Shown: positions 1-12,035 of the stretch, piece after piece
Numbering within the stretch: the first letter of the stretch is position 1
How the letters are laid out: every line of letters starts with the position of its first letter
The notes under the pieces: generated by a model
Seen by the model: only the letters and a program-made list of their open reading frames with translations
The model's database searches: none
What the model was told of the DNA's origin: nothing
Source of the DNA: Nematostella vectensis
Taxonomy: Eukaryota; Cnidaria; Anthozoa; Actiniaria; Edwardsiidae
Direction: 5' to 3'
NCBI RefSeq assembly: GCF_932526225.1
Contig: NC_064046.1
Coordinates: 1,054,001 to 1,118,000 of the forward strand
Length of the DNA: 64,000 nt
Program-made: the position numbers and the translations under genes

Positions 1-3000
1 GCCCACTACCATATATCACCCCTCTCTCACCATCAATGAGCCCACTACCATATATCACCCCTCTCTCACCATCAATGAGCCCGCTACCATATATCACCCC
101 TCTCTCACCATCAATGAGCCCACTACCATATATCACCCCTCTCTCACCATCAATGAGCCCACTACCATATATCACCCCTCTCTCACCATCAATGAGCCCA
201 CTACCATATATCAGCCCTCTCTCACCATCAATGAGCCCACTACCATATATCACCCCTCTCTCACCATCAATGAGCCCACTACCATATATCACCCCTCTCT
301 CACCATCAATGAGCCCACTACCATATATCACCCCTCTCTCACCATCAATGAGCCTGCTACCATATATCAGCCCTCTCTCACCATTAATGAGCCCGCTACC
401 ATATATCAGCCCTCTCTCACCATCAATGAGCCCACTACCATATATCAGCCCTCTCTCACCATCAATGAGCCCACTACCATATATCACCACTCTCTCACCA
501 TCAATGAGCCCACTACCATATATCAGCCCTCTCTCACCATCAATGAGCCCACTACCATATATCACCCCTCTCTCACCATCAATGAGCCCACTACCATATA
601 TCACCCCTCTCTCACCATCAATGAGCCCACTACCATATATCACCCCTCTCTCACCATCAATGAGCCCACTACCATATATCAGCCCTCTCTCACCATCAAT
701 GAGCCCACTACCATATATCACCCCTCTCTCACCATCAATGAGCCCACTACCATATATCACCCCTCTCTCACCATCAATGAGCCCACTACCATATATCACC
801 CCTCTCTCACCATCAATGAGCCTGCTACCATATATCAGCCCTCTCTCACCATTAATGAGCCCGCTACCATATATCAGCCCTCTCTCACCATCAATGAGCC
901 CACTACCATATATCAGCCCTCTCTCACCATCAATGAGCCCACTTCCATATATCACCCCTCTCTCACCATCAATGAGCCCACTACCATATATCACCCCTCT
1001 CTCACCATCAATGAGCCCACTACCATATATTACCCCTCTCTCACCATCAATGAGCCCACTACCATATATCACCCCTCTCTCACCATCAATGAGCCCACTA
1101 CCATATATCACCCCTCTCTCACCATCAATGAGCCCACTACCATATATCACCCCTCTCTCACCATCAATGAGCCCACTACCATATATCACCCCTCTCTCAC
1201 CATCAATGAGCCTGCTACCATATATCAGCCCTCTCTCACCATTAATGAGCCCGCTACCATATATCAGCCCTCTCTCACCATCAATGAGCCCACTACCATA
1301 TATCACCCCTCTCTCACCATCAATGAGCCCACTACCATATATCCCCCCTCTCTCACCATCAATGAGCCCATTACCATATATCACCCCTCTCTCACCATCA
1401 ATGAGCCCACTACCATATATTACCCCTCTCTCACCATCAATGAGCCCACTACCATATATCAGCCCTCTCTCACCATCAATGAGCCCACTACCATATATCA
1501 CCCCTCTCTCACCATCAATGAGCCCACTACCATATATCACCCCTCTCTCACCATCAATGAGCCCATTACCATATATCAGCCCTCTCTCACCATCAATGAG
1601 CCCACTACCATATATCAGCCCTCTCTCACCATCAATGAGCCCACTACCATATATCACCCCTCTCTCACCATCAATGAGCCCACTACCATATATCACCCCT
1701 CTCTCACCATCAATGAGCCCACTACCATATATCAGCCCTCTCTCACCATCAATGAGCCCACTACCATATATCAGCCCTCTCTCACCATCAATGAGCCCAC
1801 TCCCATATATCACCCCTCTCTCACCATCAATGAGCCCACTACCATATATCACCCCTCTCTCACCATCAATGAGCCCACTACCATATATCACCCCTCTCTC
1901 ACCATCAATGAGCCCACTCCCATATATCACCGCTCTCTCACCATCAATGAGCCCACTACCATATATCACCCCTCTCTCACCATCAATGAGCCCACTACCA
2001 TATATCACCCCTCTCTCACCATCAATGAGCCCGCTACCATATATCACCCCTCTCTCACCATCAATGAGCCCACTACCATATATCACCCCTCTCTCACCAT
2101 CAATGAGCCCACTACCATATATCAGCCCTCTCTCACCATCAATGAGCCCACTACCATATATCAGCCCTCTCTCACCATCAATGAGCCCGCTACAATATAT
2201 CACCCCTCTCTCACCATCAATGAGCCCACTCCCATATATCACCCCTCTCTCACCATCAATGAGCCCACTACCATATATCAGCCCTCTCTCACCATCAATG
2301 AGCCCACTACCATATATAACCCCTCTCTCACCATCAATGAGCCGACTACCATATATCACCCCTCTCTTACCATCAATGAGCCCACTCCCATATATCACCC
2401 CTCTCTCACCATCAATGAGCCCGGTCCCATATATCACCCCTCTCTCACCATCAATGAGCCCACTCCCATATATCACCGCTCTCTCACCATCAATGAGCCC
2501 ACTACCATATATCACCCCTCTCTCACCATCAATGAGCCCACTACCATATATCAGCCCTCTCTCACCATCAATGAGCCCACTCCCATATATCACCCCTCTC
2601 TCACCATCAATGAGCCCACTACCATATATCACCCCTCTCTCACCATCAATGAGCCCACTACCATATATCACCCCTCTCTCACCATCAATGAGCCCGGTCC
2701 CATATATCAGCCCTCTCTCACCATCAATGAGCCCGCTACCATATATCACCCCTCTCTCACCATCAATGAGCCCACTCCCATATATCACCCCTCTCTCACC
2801 ATCAATGAGCCCACTACCATATATAACCCCTCTCTCACCATCAATGAGCCCACTACCATATATCAGCCCTCTCTCACCATCAATGAGCCCGGTCCCATAT
2901 ATCAGCCCTCTCTCACCATCAATGAGCCCGCTACCATATATCACCCCTCTCTCACCATCAATGAGCCCGGTCCCATATATCACCCCTCTCTCACCATCAA

Positions 3001-4003
3001 TGAGCCCGCTACCATATATCACCCCTCTCTCACCATCAATGAGCCCGGTCCCATATATCACCCCTCTCTCACCATCAATGAGCCCGCTACCATATATCAC
3101 CCCTCTCTCACCATCAATGAGCCCGGTCCCATATATAAGCCCTCTCTCACCATCAATGAGCCCGCTACCATATATCACCCCTCTCTCACCATCAATGAGC
3201 CCACTACCATATATCACCCCTCTCTCACCATCAATGAGCCCACTACAATATATCAGCCCTCTCTCACCATCAATGAGCCCACTACCATATATAACCCCTC
3301 TCTCACCATCAATGAGCCAACTCTCAAATATCACCCCTCTCTCACCATCAATGAGCCCACTCCCATATATCACCCCTCTCTCACCATCAATGAGCCCACT
3401 CCCATATATCACCCCTCTCTCACCATCAATGAGCCGACTACCATATATCACCCCTCTCTCACCATCAATGAGCCCGGTCCCATATATCACCCCTCTCTCA
3501 CCATCAATGAGCCCACTACCATATATTAGCCCTCTCTCACCATCAATTAGCCCACTACCATATATCACCCTCTCTCACCATCAATGAGCCCACTCCCATA
3601 TATCACCCCTCTCTCACCATCAATGAGCCCACTACCATATATCACCCCTCTCTCACCATCAATGAGCCCGCTACCATATATCACCCCTCTCTCACCATCA
3701 ATGAGCCCACTACCATATATCACCCCTCTCTCACCATCAATGAGCCCGCTACCATATATCAGCCCTCTCTCACCATCAATGAGCCCACTACCATATATCA
3801 CCCCTCTCTCACCATCAATGAGCCCGCTACCATATATCACCCCTCTCTCACCATCAATGAGCCCACTCCCATATATCAGCCCTCTCTCACCATCAATGAG
3901 CCCGCTACCATATATCACCCCTCTCTCACCATCAATGAGCCCACTCCCATATATCAGCCCTCTCTCACCATCAATGAGCCCGCTCCCACACATATCAGTC
4001 ATC
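1..4003. repeat. 39-bp minisatellite abutting the eIF6 stop codon
   Basis: About 102 head-to-tail copies of a 39-bp unit, read on the plus strand as ATGAGCCCACTACCATATAT followed by CACCCCTCTCTCACCATCA. The array continues beyond the left edge. Because 39 is a multiple of three, long open frames appear (one is 1,183 codons, 36-3587) with a 13-residue period, but nothing suggests they are translated. One copy near 3570 has lost a C and shifts the frame. Variant units (CTGCTACC with CACCATTA) recur at about 351, 819 and 1209, spaced 12 and 10 units apart, so blocks of units have been duplicated. Variants such as CTCCC and GGTCCC are commoner at the gene-proximal end. The array lies immediately 3' of eIF6, so it is probably its 3' untranslated or flanking DNA. 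Confidence 0.97.
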
Positions 4004-4005
4004 TC

Positions 4006-7000
4006 TCACCTTTCAACAAGAGACGCCCTCATGGTTGTTCCAATAGAAGACTGTTGGGCATCACCAATCTTGAACACACTCTCGATAACTGACAGCTCTG
4101 TGCTGGTTGTATCCGATCCACAGAAAGCGCTCCAGTCGTTTACGACTAGACCAGCGCCAATGACATCACTGCCACGGTTCACAGTTCCTGCCTGGAAAAA
4201 ATAAAAATAATACACTAAAATTTAAGCTTCATTGTTAGAATTGCAGATGAACTGTTAGGTGCATCATGTTGCCCATAAAGTAGAACTCAGCTAAAAATGA
4301 TATATAGTATTTTTACCACACACAGTTTCTGTTTGCAGGACGAGTGCTTATATACTACGGCAATAAACAGAAAGTAAACAGGCTTAGAGTAATGCATGTA
4401 GTGATAAGGCATCTTGAATTCTTGAATTTTAAAGATTCCACTACTCGTTCTCGGTCTTAAAAGCAAGATCTAGTTATCTTAGGTTTTCAAAATGGCCTTT
4501 TTCGCTGTCTCAGAATTTCTCGGACTGACCATTTGCAACCCCTAGAAATGATGTCAATATGCACAAATGGTATACCAAAACTGATTTTTTTTTGCACCCT
4601 GGTTGCTTATTATTATTTTTTTATTTGCAAGGGGGGGCTCTAATTCAAAGTGGAACGCTTATTTCTAATATGTATATAACTTAAGTTTTAAATGAACATA
4701 TGTTATTAGTTTTATTTGAAAAAAACTAAAGCTAAATCATTGAACATTAGGAAATTAAACAAGAACAACTCAAATAGTTCTGTGCTAATGAGCCTTGCAT
4801 TTGGTCATTCTTCCTATTTTTTTTTAATGGGGGGAGTTTATTTCTTATATTTTGCCTTATATGGGGGCTTATTTGAAGTGGGGGCTATAACGAGCATTTA
4901 CAAATTACAAATGTATCAAGTGATGATGAAAAGTATGTACTAACCACTAATGGCACTTGAAGCAGTGACGACAACTCATCCTGGTCCTCTATTGATGTGC
5001 GAGGATGGACCTACGACACAAACAATAATAAAAATTGACAAATAGTATTAATCGAGCCAAATCCTAATTCCTCTAATTCAATAACATCTAAATAAATAAA
5101 TAAACTTTAATCTCTGAACAACTCTATTACTAACACATCCACAGCGCAGATAACACAACAAGGCAAATCACAATAATGGAACAAGGATAACAGTATGTTG
5201 GAAGCTTATGAAGGTTAGTAATAATCTAAGTAAAAGGGGACTTGCGATAAGAGATCGCATGACCTTTCTGTGTGGCAAATTTGAAACAAATAATCAAACT
5301 GACTGCGCCTGTCACACCACAGAGAGACAGAAAAATAAAATCTCTAAATAAAACTAAACCCTTTAAAAAAAGTCTGGCTTTTCTCTTAAGCGCTGAATAA
5401 GTTGCTTTTTGTTGCTGTTATTTTGCCGCTAAAAGCCTGACTTTATAGCGCAAGTCCCCTATTGGTTCAATCAGGCACAAATCTATGAATACCAGGGGTC
5501 CTTCCACACCTTCAATGGATGTTCACCTTAGAACTACCAATATATTCTAGCTCTATCCCAGAAAACAGATTCTTATAGCCTGCGAAATAGGCTCTCAAAA
5601 AGCACCTAAGAAAAGCTCCTGGAAAGCTGTACAATTGGATGTAGAGCTCAGCAAAAAAATAGGGCAAGCTTGGCTCTGGAATCTGCTCGCTATTGCCTCC
5701 CTTTTTTCATGCAACTTAGATAAGTTATCCCAGCTCTACTTTTCCATCCTTCATGCAACCAGCACATGTTGAGCAGGCTAAGATCCTTACCAATCCACCT
5801 TGATTACTCAGAGCACAATAACTCCCAACAAGCACATTGGATGCTAGACTTTGTCTGAAAACCTCAACTTTAAGGACATCTGCTAGGATTTCTTGTGTTT
5901 CCTGAAATACATAAAAAATCTTAGACATCATATTGTTTTAAATTATAAATGACAGACAGTTTATTAGAGTATTAGAATTAATCAGTGTCATAGCTGGTTG
6001 ATATGACATTATACATACCATATCAAGATCCAGGTGGGTCAAAGCAACGTAATCATTGCATGCGATAACGTTACCAAGAGCAGATAGACGTTCCTCAACT
6101 CTCTGTATTTTCACTTGGTCTGGGAGAGCATTTCTAATATACTGGAGCTCCTGAAATATTTGACAATAGTAATACAATATGAATCTAAATTTAGAAGACG
6201 TGTAGACTTACATTATTCATTTCTTGATTCTTTTTTGGTGAGTTTGGAAATCCCCATAAACCCTAGGGGGTTCTTTCATTCCTTGCAAATTTCAAATGAT
6301 CATTGGTTTCACTAGTCTTGCTGTAATAGAGGTTGACCAACAAATAATGTGCCGCTTAAAAGAGTTTTGACTGTGTATACTCTTAGATATCATGTATCAC
6401 ATACAGTTGAATCACTGTTAAGCGCCTACTGCAGTAAATGGGGGTCAGAATATTAGAGAAAACTCATGACTTAAGCAGCAATTTAATAGAGGGTGGCCAC
6501 TTAATAGAGTGCTGCTTAGAAGAGGTTCAACTGTCTACTACTAGATACACATTGAAGGTACAAATGAGTAGAAAAAGTATATACTGTACTGACCTGATCT
6601 GTTGTTGTACTGGGGACAAGGAGACCATGTCTATTTCCTAGACAAATATGCAATACAAAATTTAAATATTTCTGTTATACAGTAGAACCCTATTTAATGG
6701 ACACAATGTCATTGGAGAAAGTAAATTTTTTAAAGACCATAAAAGGAGATTTTGTTTGGTGAAAACAGTTCTTTTAGGCAGTGCCCTCAATAACAGGGTT
6801 CTGATGTACACATAGTACACAATGCATAGTTTGTTTGAAATGCCCCCAAATACCCTACACAACTAAGTCAGGATTATTTTATCCCAATTGTAATTGCATC
6901 AGGAACCGGCATTTTAATGCCAAATCACGATCATTCCAGTTATAAAGAAGGTTTCAAAACTCTTGAGATGGTGTATACTATATCTCTCCTTCTAGTGGAA

Positions 7001-7909
7001 TCCCTCCAAACACTTACCAACACATAGTCTACCGATTATCCTGCAGCCAGCGATAGAGGTACGTACAACTGGAATTACATCTGACAGTTCACTCTCGAAG
7101 ACACTAAGACAAGATGATAAAACACTAATCAGCTTTTTAATGAATAAGAACACACAAACTACACCAAGAAGGATCACTTTTAGAAGTGTGCCACACAGTG
7201 TCTGTGTGTAACCTGGGATTTGCCTTGGTTTAACTAAAAACTGTGAGAGTCCAGACTAAACCATGAGAGTTGACAGGTACTGCATACTCATGCTTTTGAG
7301 ATTTACTGTGAAGCTCCCTCTCAACTCAAACCCCCAAGAGAGGCAAAATAGTTCCAGTTACAAAGTTATCAGAGTTTGGGTTCCCCGCTATAGAACTTGA
7401 ACTTGGATTCCCCACTTCTTCGGTTTCAATATTCTTTTCACTGTCACTTTCCAACAGCTAAATCACCTTCTGTCCTCCATCATTTGAAACCCTCGAAGCG
7501 TTTCCAATCATACCACCTCTCCACAAGGCACGGACAGGATTTTTAACCAACCCAGACTCCCAAAACCCCGTTAACTCGGACGTGTACTTCCAGAGTTCTG
7601 GCAAACAGGGTTCTACTGTGTGTGTTTGAGTAAAAGATTCTGCGCACCACAAAACCTTTTTTAACCTTCCTTCGTTTTAAAAAAAAATAGCACTTTAAAA
7701 TCGATACTTTTATCTATCATACTTTCGCTGTTATAAGCACCAGTCTAAACGTAATCTCAGCGTGTATGGATATTTCTACAAACCACGTTTTCGGCTTCTC
7801 ACCTGTAAAAGTTCTCCGTAGCCCCTATGGCTACAAGACAGTACGCATTGGTAAGTTTAGAGAACACTCCCACTTCGTTACTGTTTTCAAACTGAGCCCT
7901 GACAGCCAT
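4006..7909 (-). CDS. EIF6: eukaryotic translation initiation factor 6, complete, 7 exons
   Basis: eIF6 binds the 60S ribosomal subunit, blocks premature joining to 40S and acts in late 60S maturation. Exons in coding order: 7909-7803, 7103-7018, 6637-6594, 6150-6019, 5901-5791, 5010-4945, 4191-4006, all with GT/AG borders and consistent phase, giving 243 residues against about 245 in vertebrates. Recognisable segments are [10 protein letters not shown] at the start, [88 protein letters not shown] and [14 protein letters not shown]. These cover the whole five-fold pentein protein. The start is the only ATG in frame with the conserved AVRA segment. The C-terminus, MRASLVER, is shorter and different from the usual vertebrate end, and its stop codon lies inside the first degenerate unit of the adjoining minisatellite. 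Introns hold small inverted-repeat transposons. No canonical AATAAA was seen on the minus strand within the array. Confidence 0.97.
5234..5461. mobile_element. short inverted-repeat transposon (MITE) in an eIF6 intron
   Basis: The left end reads AGGGGACTTGCGATAAGAG and the right end, reverse-complemented, reads AGGGGACTTGCGCTATAAAG. The element is about 228 bp and has no coding capacity. A related left end, TAGGGGACTTGCGCTAAGAG, occurs at about 36975 in an intron of the WD-repeat gene, so this is a dispersed family. The superfamily was not determined. Confidence 0.7.
6403..6534. mobile_element. MITE with ACAGTTGAA-type termini
   Basis: The element begins ACAGTTGAATCACTGTTAAG and ends in the inverted form CTTAGAAGAGGTTCAACTGT. 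It is about 130 bp and lies between eIF6 exons 3 and 4. Such termini resemble non-autonomous pogo/Tigger-like elements; that family assignment is inference from the terminal motif. A damaged relative lies just upstream (about 6317-6376). Confidence 0.65.
6678..6812. mobile_element. MITE with ACAGTAGAACCC-type termini
   Basis: The left end is ACAGTAGAACCCTATTTAAT. The right end, reverse-complemented, reads ACATCAGAACCCTGTTATTG. About 135 bp, non-coding, in the intron between eIF6 exons 2 and 3. Its termini are related to those tandemly arrayed at 16672-17020. Confidence 0.6.
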
Positions 7910-9962
7910 GATGTATAAAATAGGTCTTGCTTCTTCTCTGGGAATAGTTATTCTAGTGTGTGGTGCAGGGTTTACGGGAATCTCAAAGAGTTTTCACTCC
8001 TTTGGTGCAATGGAACAGACGATCGTTGATTGTTGCACCACGAGTGTGTGACCGCTGACCCACCACAGGCAACCCAACAAGGGTAACCTCTTTACGTCCG
8101 AATTACTTGTATCGGGTCTTTTTGGGTCTATATGGTGCCCTGTGGTCTGCGTTCTATATTAGCATTTTAATCGTTACGTCCAAATCTGACTCTCAGTTTT
8201 ATACTAAAATTATTGTCTCTTTTTACCCTTTAAAAAAAAAACACCTTTCCCGCAAGTGCTCTTCTTTTTCTGACCGCCAAGCTCAGTTTCGTATTACCAG
8301 AGAAACCTCAGGAAAGAGCAGAAGTACATATTCTATTGGCAAGAGTTATAACGTTTGAATATCTCGGACATGAAAAACACGATGACGCTATAAAAAGCTC
8401 TGATAATAAATGTAAACAATGAAAAAAAAAAAAACTCGAGGACATGGCAGAGAATCGAACCTCGTCCAGATCCGGTAAAATGAGAAAAAATAGACCATAC
8501 TTCCAGACATGCGCTGAAACACCGTATGGCAGCCTGAAGCTTTACGGCTAAGCTGGAGATTTCGGCTCCAGCACCGCTATCTAGCGAACTGTACAACACA
8601 AAGGAACCTGAGGTACCCGCGCATTAATGGGGAGGCAATAACCAGGATCCCAGGCCTGTCTTAGTCAGTTACGCCACGCACAGCTCGCTGAGATATAGAC
8701 TGAAAAATATCGGGGTCTTTTTCACGCTAGCGTCTCTTGGGAATAGGTGTGTTGCTATAGTAATGTAGTGATGTCGTCATCATGTGCACACACTAAGGCC
8801 CAAGTCAACAATTGCTGCTTCTTTGTCCAGTAACGCACGTGCATGTGACTCGCACGTGCACGTGACGTTTTTGTGATCAAAACAACAAAAGCAAGCAACA
8901 TTGAAATGCAAGCAATCGTAGATGTATTGTGCTCTTAGTTTTAAGAAAAATACTGTGATCAAACCTCTTGTAAGCTACTCTCCTCGAATTTCTTAGGAGC
9001 ATTTCAGATTCTAGTGTTCATATTTTCCTTGGCACACAGGCGTGGGGGTCTCAAACCTAAATATAGCGTCCAAAAATTATTAATCATGCGACTTAAAGTG
9101 TAGTCTAACACGCTGTAACGACGCACTTTGTAATAAAAAAGCTAACGCACTTTGTTATGAAATATGACGCACCCAAACATTTTCATCGTAGTATAAGCCA
9201 ATAAATAGTTTTACAGACCGCTTCGTCACCCTTAGTTGCTATTATTGGTTAAAACGAAGATCATGTGAATCAAAGATGAAAAGGTGCAAAATAAAATAAT
9301 TGAATTGAATTGAATTGTGTAATGTTACCACATCTGATGCCTTTCAGAATCGCAAAATATGGCGCGTTAGAATAAAAAAAAGACTTCTTACACTAAACGG
9401 AAATTCTAGTTTAATGCAAAGTGTGTCAGATTAGATTTTATTTTATTACATTTAATACGTTCTCCGTTTTTCGGTCAAGTCCATATTATTCCTTGCTTCC
9501 CTTGCTCCCCTTTGCTCACACCTTTTCCGCGTTTTTCGACCAAGTCTATATTCCTTGCTCACCCTTGCTTCCCAGCTTTGCTCGTTCCTTTTCGGATAAT
9601 TTAATTTGCATTTATTCAATACAGATAAATACACATTTATCAACATTTAATATTGATAATAAGATAAAAAAAAACTCCCGAGAGCAATTAAGGAATATAG
9701 TACACAGCACAGGCTCACCGTTTCAAACCGGGTGCACCACCCCCCACCCCACCCTACCCCCCCAAAAAAAAGACATGAAATGCTTGCCCACGCTTGCTCC
9801 TGGGATGAGCTCTGTCTTGTATGACTAACCGTACAAGCAATGCTTGCAGAGCCAGGATATGACTCTGATCCTGATCCAGGTTCAAGCTCTGTCCGCCTGG
9901 CTTAACAGGCGATGCCCGTTCTACTGATCTATAGCACCACACTACCTTACTATGCCGCCTTC
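7910..9962. other. intergenic region upstream of eIF6
   Basis: No convincing coding exon was seen on either strand. The stretch just right of 7909 must contain the eIF6 promoter and 5' leader. A sequence around 8444-8480 contains a tRNA-like B-box on the minus strand, but no matching acceptor stem or tRNA fold could be built, so a tRNA gene is not called. The rest is AT-rich with short homopolymers. Confidence 0.6.
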
Positions 9963-11131
9963 TTACTGCCCTTTTATCATTTGGTAAACTCGACCAAAAC
10001 CCACAAACGAAGACAACAATGCCATCAATGCCAACCTAGCTGTGACTCTGATGCCAAGTACTTTAAAGCCGCCTTTGCAGCGAAAGCAGTAGCTCATAAA
10101 TACGTCTACATCCGGGAACGTACTGGGCGAACACTCTCGCGCGACTCGGCGATACATCTTATCAAAGCGACTGGTTACTTGACTCGCGGCGTACATTGGG
10201 AATGCGTATTTGAAGGCGATAACCAGAGACCCCGCGACCTCTGCTAGAATGATGGAGCCTATGTGACTGTCGTTTTCAATCGCTTTACTCACGACTGCCA
10301 CCCAGCCTGCGATGGAACAGAGAATCGCGAGGAAAAAGAAGACGCTATGGATAAAGAACCAGTACTTGAAAGTCCCAATAACGTTGTCCGTGTACTTTAG
10401 GAGACATTCGTGGTAGCTTTTAGCAGCTCGGAAATCACGTGCTCTTCTGAGGATCAGTTCTTCTATGTAGCCCACGTGGTGCACTATATCTAGACAAGCG
10501 ACATAGAACACACAACACGAAACAGCCGCGGCGAGGAACCCCCAAAACAGACCAGCGACGCCAGTTACGTACAGGTACTTAAACTTCTTACCGTTCATAC
10601 AGAGGTTTGAGTTTTGATTAAAGAGATCATCCAAATCTCCCTTTTTTCCGTGAATCCCGTAAAAGTCAAAGAACGTATTTTCTGCATCACAAAAGACCAT
10701 GAACGCCACACCCACGGCGCCCAACACGAGAAAACCGCTGACCCTTGCCCACTTTTTCCTCGTCATTGCAAGAGTCACGTGTCTGCCTTCGGGCTCAAAG
10801 CTAAACTCGGGGCTTATTGTTGATTCTCCACGTTTCACAAATATGTAGGTCGGGTTGTAGAAGTACAGCAGGAATATCGTAAATGTGGACGCCCCAGATA
10901 ACACGAGGAGAACCATAAGCGTGAGTGTCTCAAATGGGATAGTTTTCTTCCATACGCACAATACCATAGACATTTCTGTGCCAAACGAACCCCATTGGAT
11001 AAACAGCATTATAATGGAGACCGCTGAGAAGTGCCATCGCGGACGTGTGGTGCGATCCAAGATGCATTGCAGGGGTACACCGTACACTATCGTGATTGCA
11101 GCTCTTAGCAGAGTAGGAGACGCAAAGACCC
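9963..11131 (-). CDS. polytopic membrane protein, possible gustatory-receptor-like, large 3' exon
   Basis: One long open frame of about 390 codons ends at a stop at 9963-9965. It contains seven or eight hydrophobic segments, including SAVSIIMLFIQW, TLTLMVLLVLSGAS, FLVLGAVGVAFMVF, GLFWGFLAAAVSCC, FFFLAILCSIAGW, IGSIILAEVAGSLVIAF and ALMALLSSFVGFG, separated by charged loops. A pyrimidine-rich acceptor (TTATTACCCAG) sits at 11132-11133. The open frame continues upstream to 11288, but that part is AT-rich and probably intronic, so the 5' exon is missing from this model. The topology and the short tail after the last helix recall insect gustatory receptors and the gustatory-receptor-like proteins of cnidarians. 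That is inference, and another seven-helix family is possible. The neighbouring genes give no functional clue. Confidence 0.55.
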
Positions 11132-11418
11132 CTGGGTAATAAGATAGAAAATTGATCGAAAAATGATAATAATCCCCAAAGCAGAAAAAAATGAACTTAA
11201 AATCCTCTAAGGATTTATAATGGATATTAATATAAATCCACACACATACTATCACAAATCTCTCAATTTGATTAGCTACCGTACTCACTATCTATTGAGC
11301 CATAGCAGGGGCTCAGTGAGTAGCGAAAAAGCGGCGACAAAAAAGCTGTTATTTATTATTGATATTATTAAAATCGTCATTTATTTGAAGGTAGTAGGTG
11401 AGTGGATTTATACTTAAA
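11132..11418. other. non-coding stretch upstream of the membrane-protein exon
   Basis: AT-rich sequence, probably intron of the minus-strand membrane-protein gene. I see no conserved exon here. Confidence 0.4.
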
Positions 11419-12035
11419 CAATTGGACTACTCGTTCTCGTTTTCTATGAGTCAAATACAGGGGCGGCGGAAGGGGCATGGGGCGGCAGCCCCCCACTTTT
11501 GAAGGGGGGCAGAACCCCCACTTTTGAAGGGGGGCAGAACCCCCACTTTTGAAGGGGGGCAGAACCTCCACTTTTGAAGGGGGGCAGAACCCCCACTTTT
11601 GAAGGGGGGCAGAACCCCCACTTTTGAAGGGGGGCAGAACCTCCACTTTTGAAGGGGGGCAGAACCTCCACTTTTGAAGGGGGGCAGAACCCCCACTTTT
11701 GAAGGGGGGCAGAACCCCACTTTTGAAAGAGGGGCGGAACCCCCACTTTTAAAAGAGGGGCAGAACCCCCACTTTTGAAGGGGGGGGGGGGCAGAACCCC
11801 CACTTTTGAAAGGGGGGCAGAACCCCCACTTTTAAATTCCCAGCGTTCCTATAAATAGGATTTGGAACCACCACCCACCCCTCCCCCCTAAAACCACCAA
11901 CCACCCCTTCCCCTGGAACCACTATCCACCCCTCTCCCCCAACTCCCCCCCTCCCCCCAATTATAGGACCACTCCGCCGGCATTGCTGACTATCTATTGA
12001 CTCATAGAAAACTCGAACTCGTGGTCTAATTGTTA
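11419..12035. mobile_element. inverted-repeat element filled with a hairpin minisatellite
   Basis: Imperfect terminal inverted repeats of about 40 bp bound the element. The left end runs from about CAATTGGACTACTCGTTCTC to TTTTCTATGAGTCAA, and the right end is its inverse, from TTGACTCATAGAAAAC to CTAATTG. Inside, 11490-11830 is a tandem array of about 13 copies of a 25-bp unit with CCCCC, a short ACTTTTGAA loop and GGGGGG, so each copy can fold as a hairpin. A C-rich tract follows at 11860-11965. There is no transposase, so it is non-autonomous. Open frames on the minus strand with a 25-residue period are by-products of the array. Confidence 0.75.
11490..11830. repeat. 25-bp GC-rich hairpin minisatellite
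   Basis: About 13 tandem copies of a 25-bp unit in which a C-run and a G-run flank ACTTTTGAA. Length variation is mainly in the homopolymer runs, for example a ten-G stretch near 11780. It lies wholly inside the inverted-repeat element 11419-12035. Confidence 0.92.

Noticed and set aside
36-3587. 1,183-codon open frame with a 13-residue Ser/Pro period
   Set aside because: It exists only because the 39-bp unit is a multiple of three without stops. It has no flanking gene structure, ends at a one-base deletion, and is antisense to the eIF6 3' flank.
8440-8530. tRNA-like sequence with a B-box on the minus strand
   Set aside because: No acceptor stem or anticodon arm pairs at the required spacing; at most a SINE remnant.
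9855-9915. GCCAGG...CCTGGC hairpin with a GGTTCAA box
   Set aside because: Only about 50 nt between the arms, too short and lacking tRNA arms.
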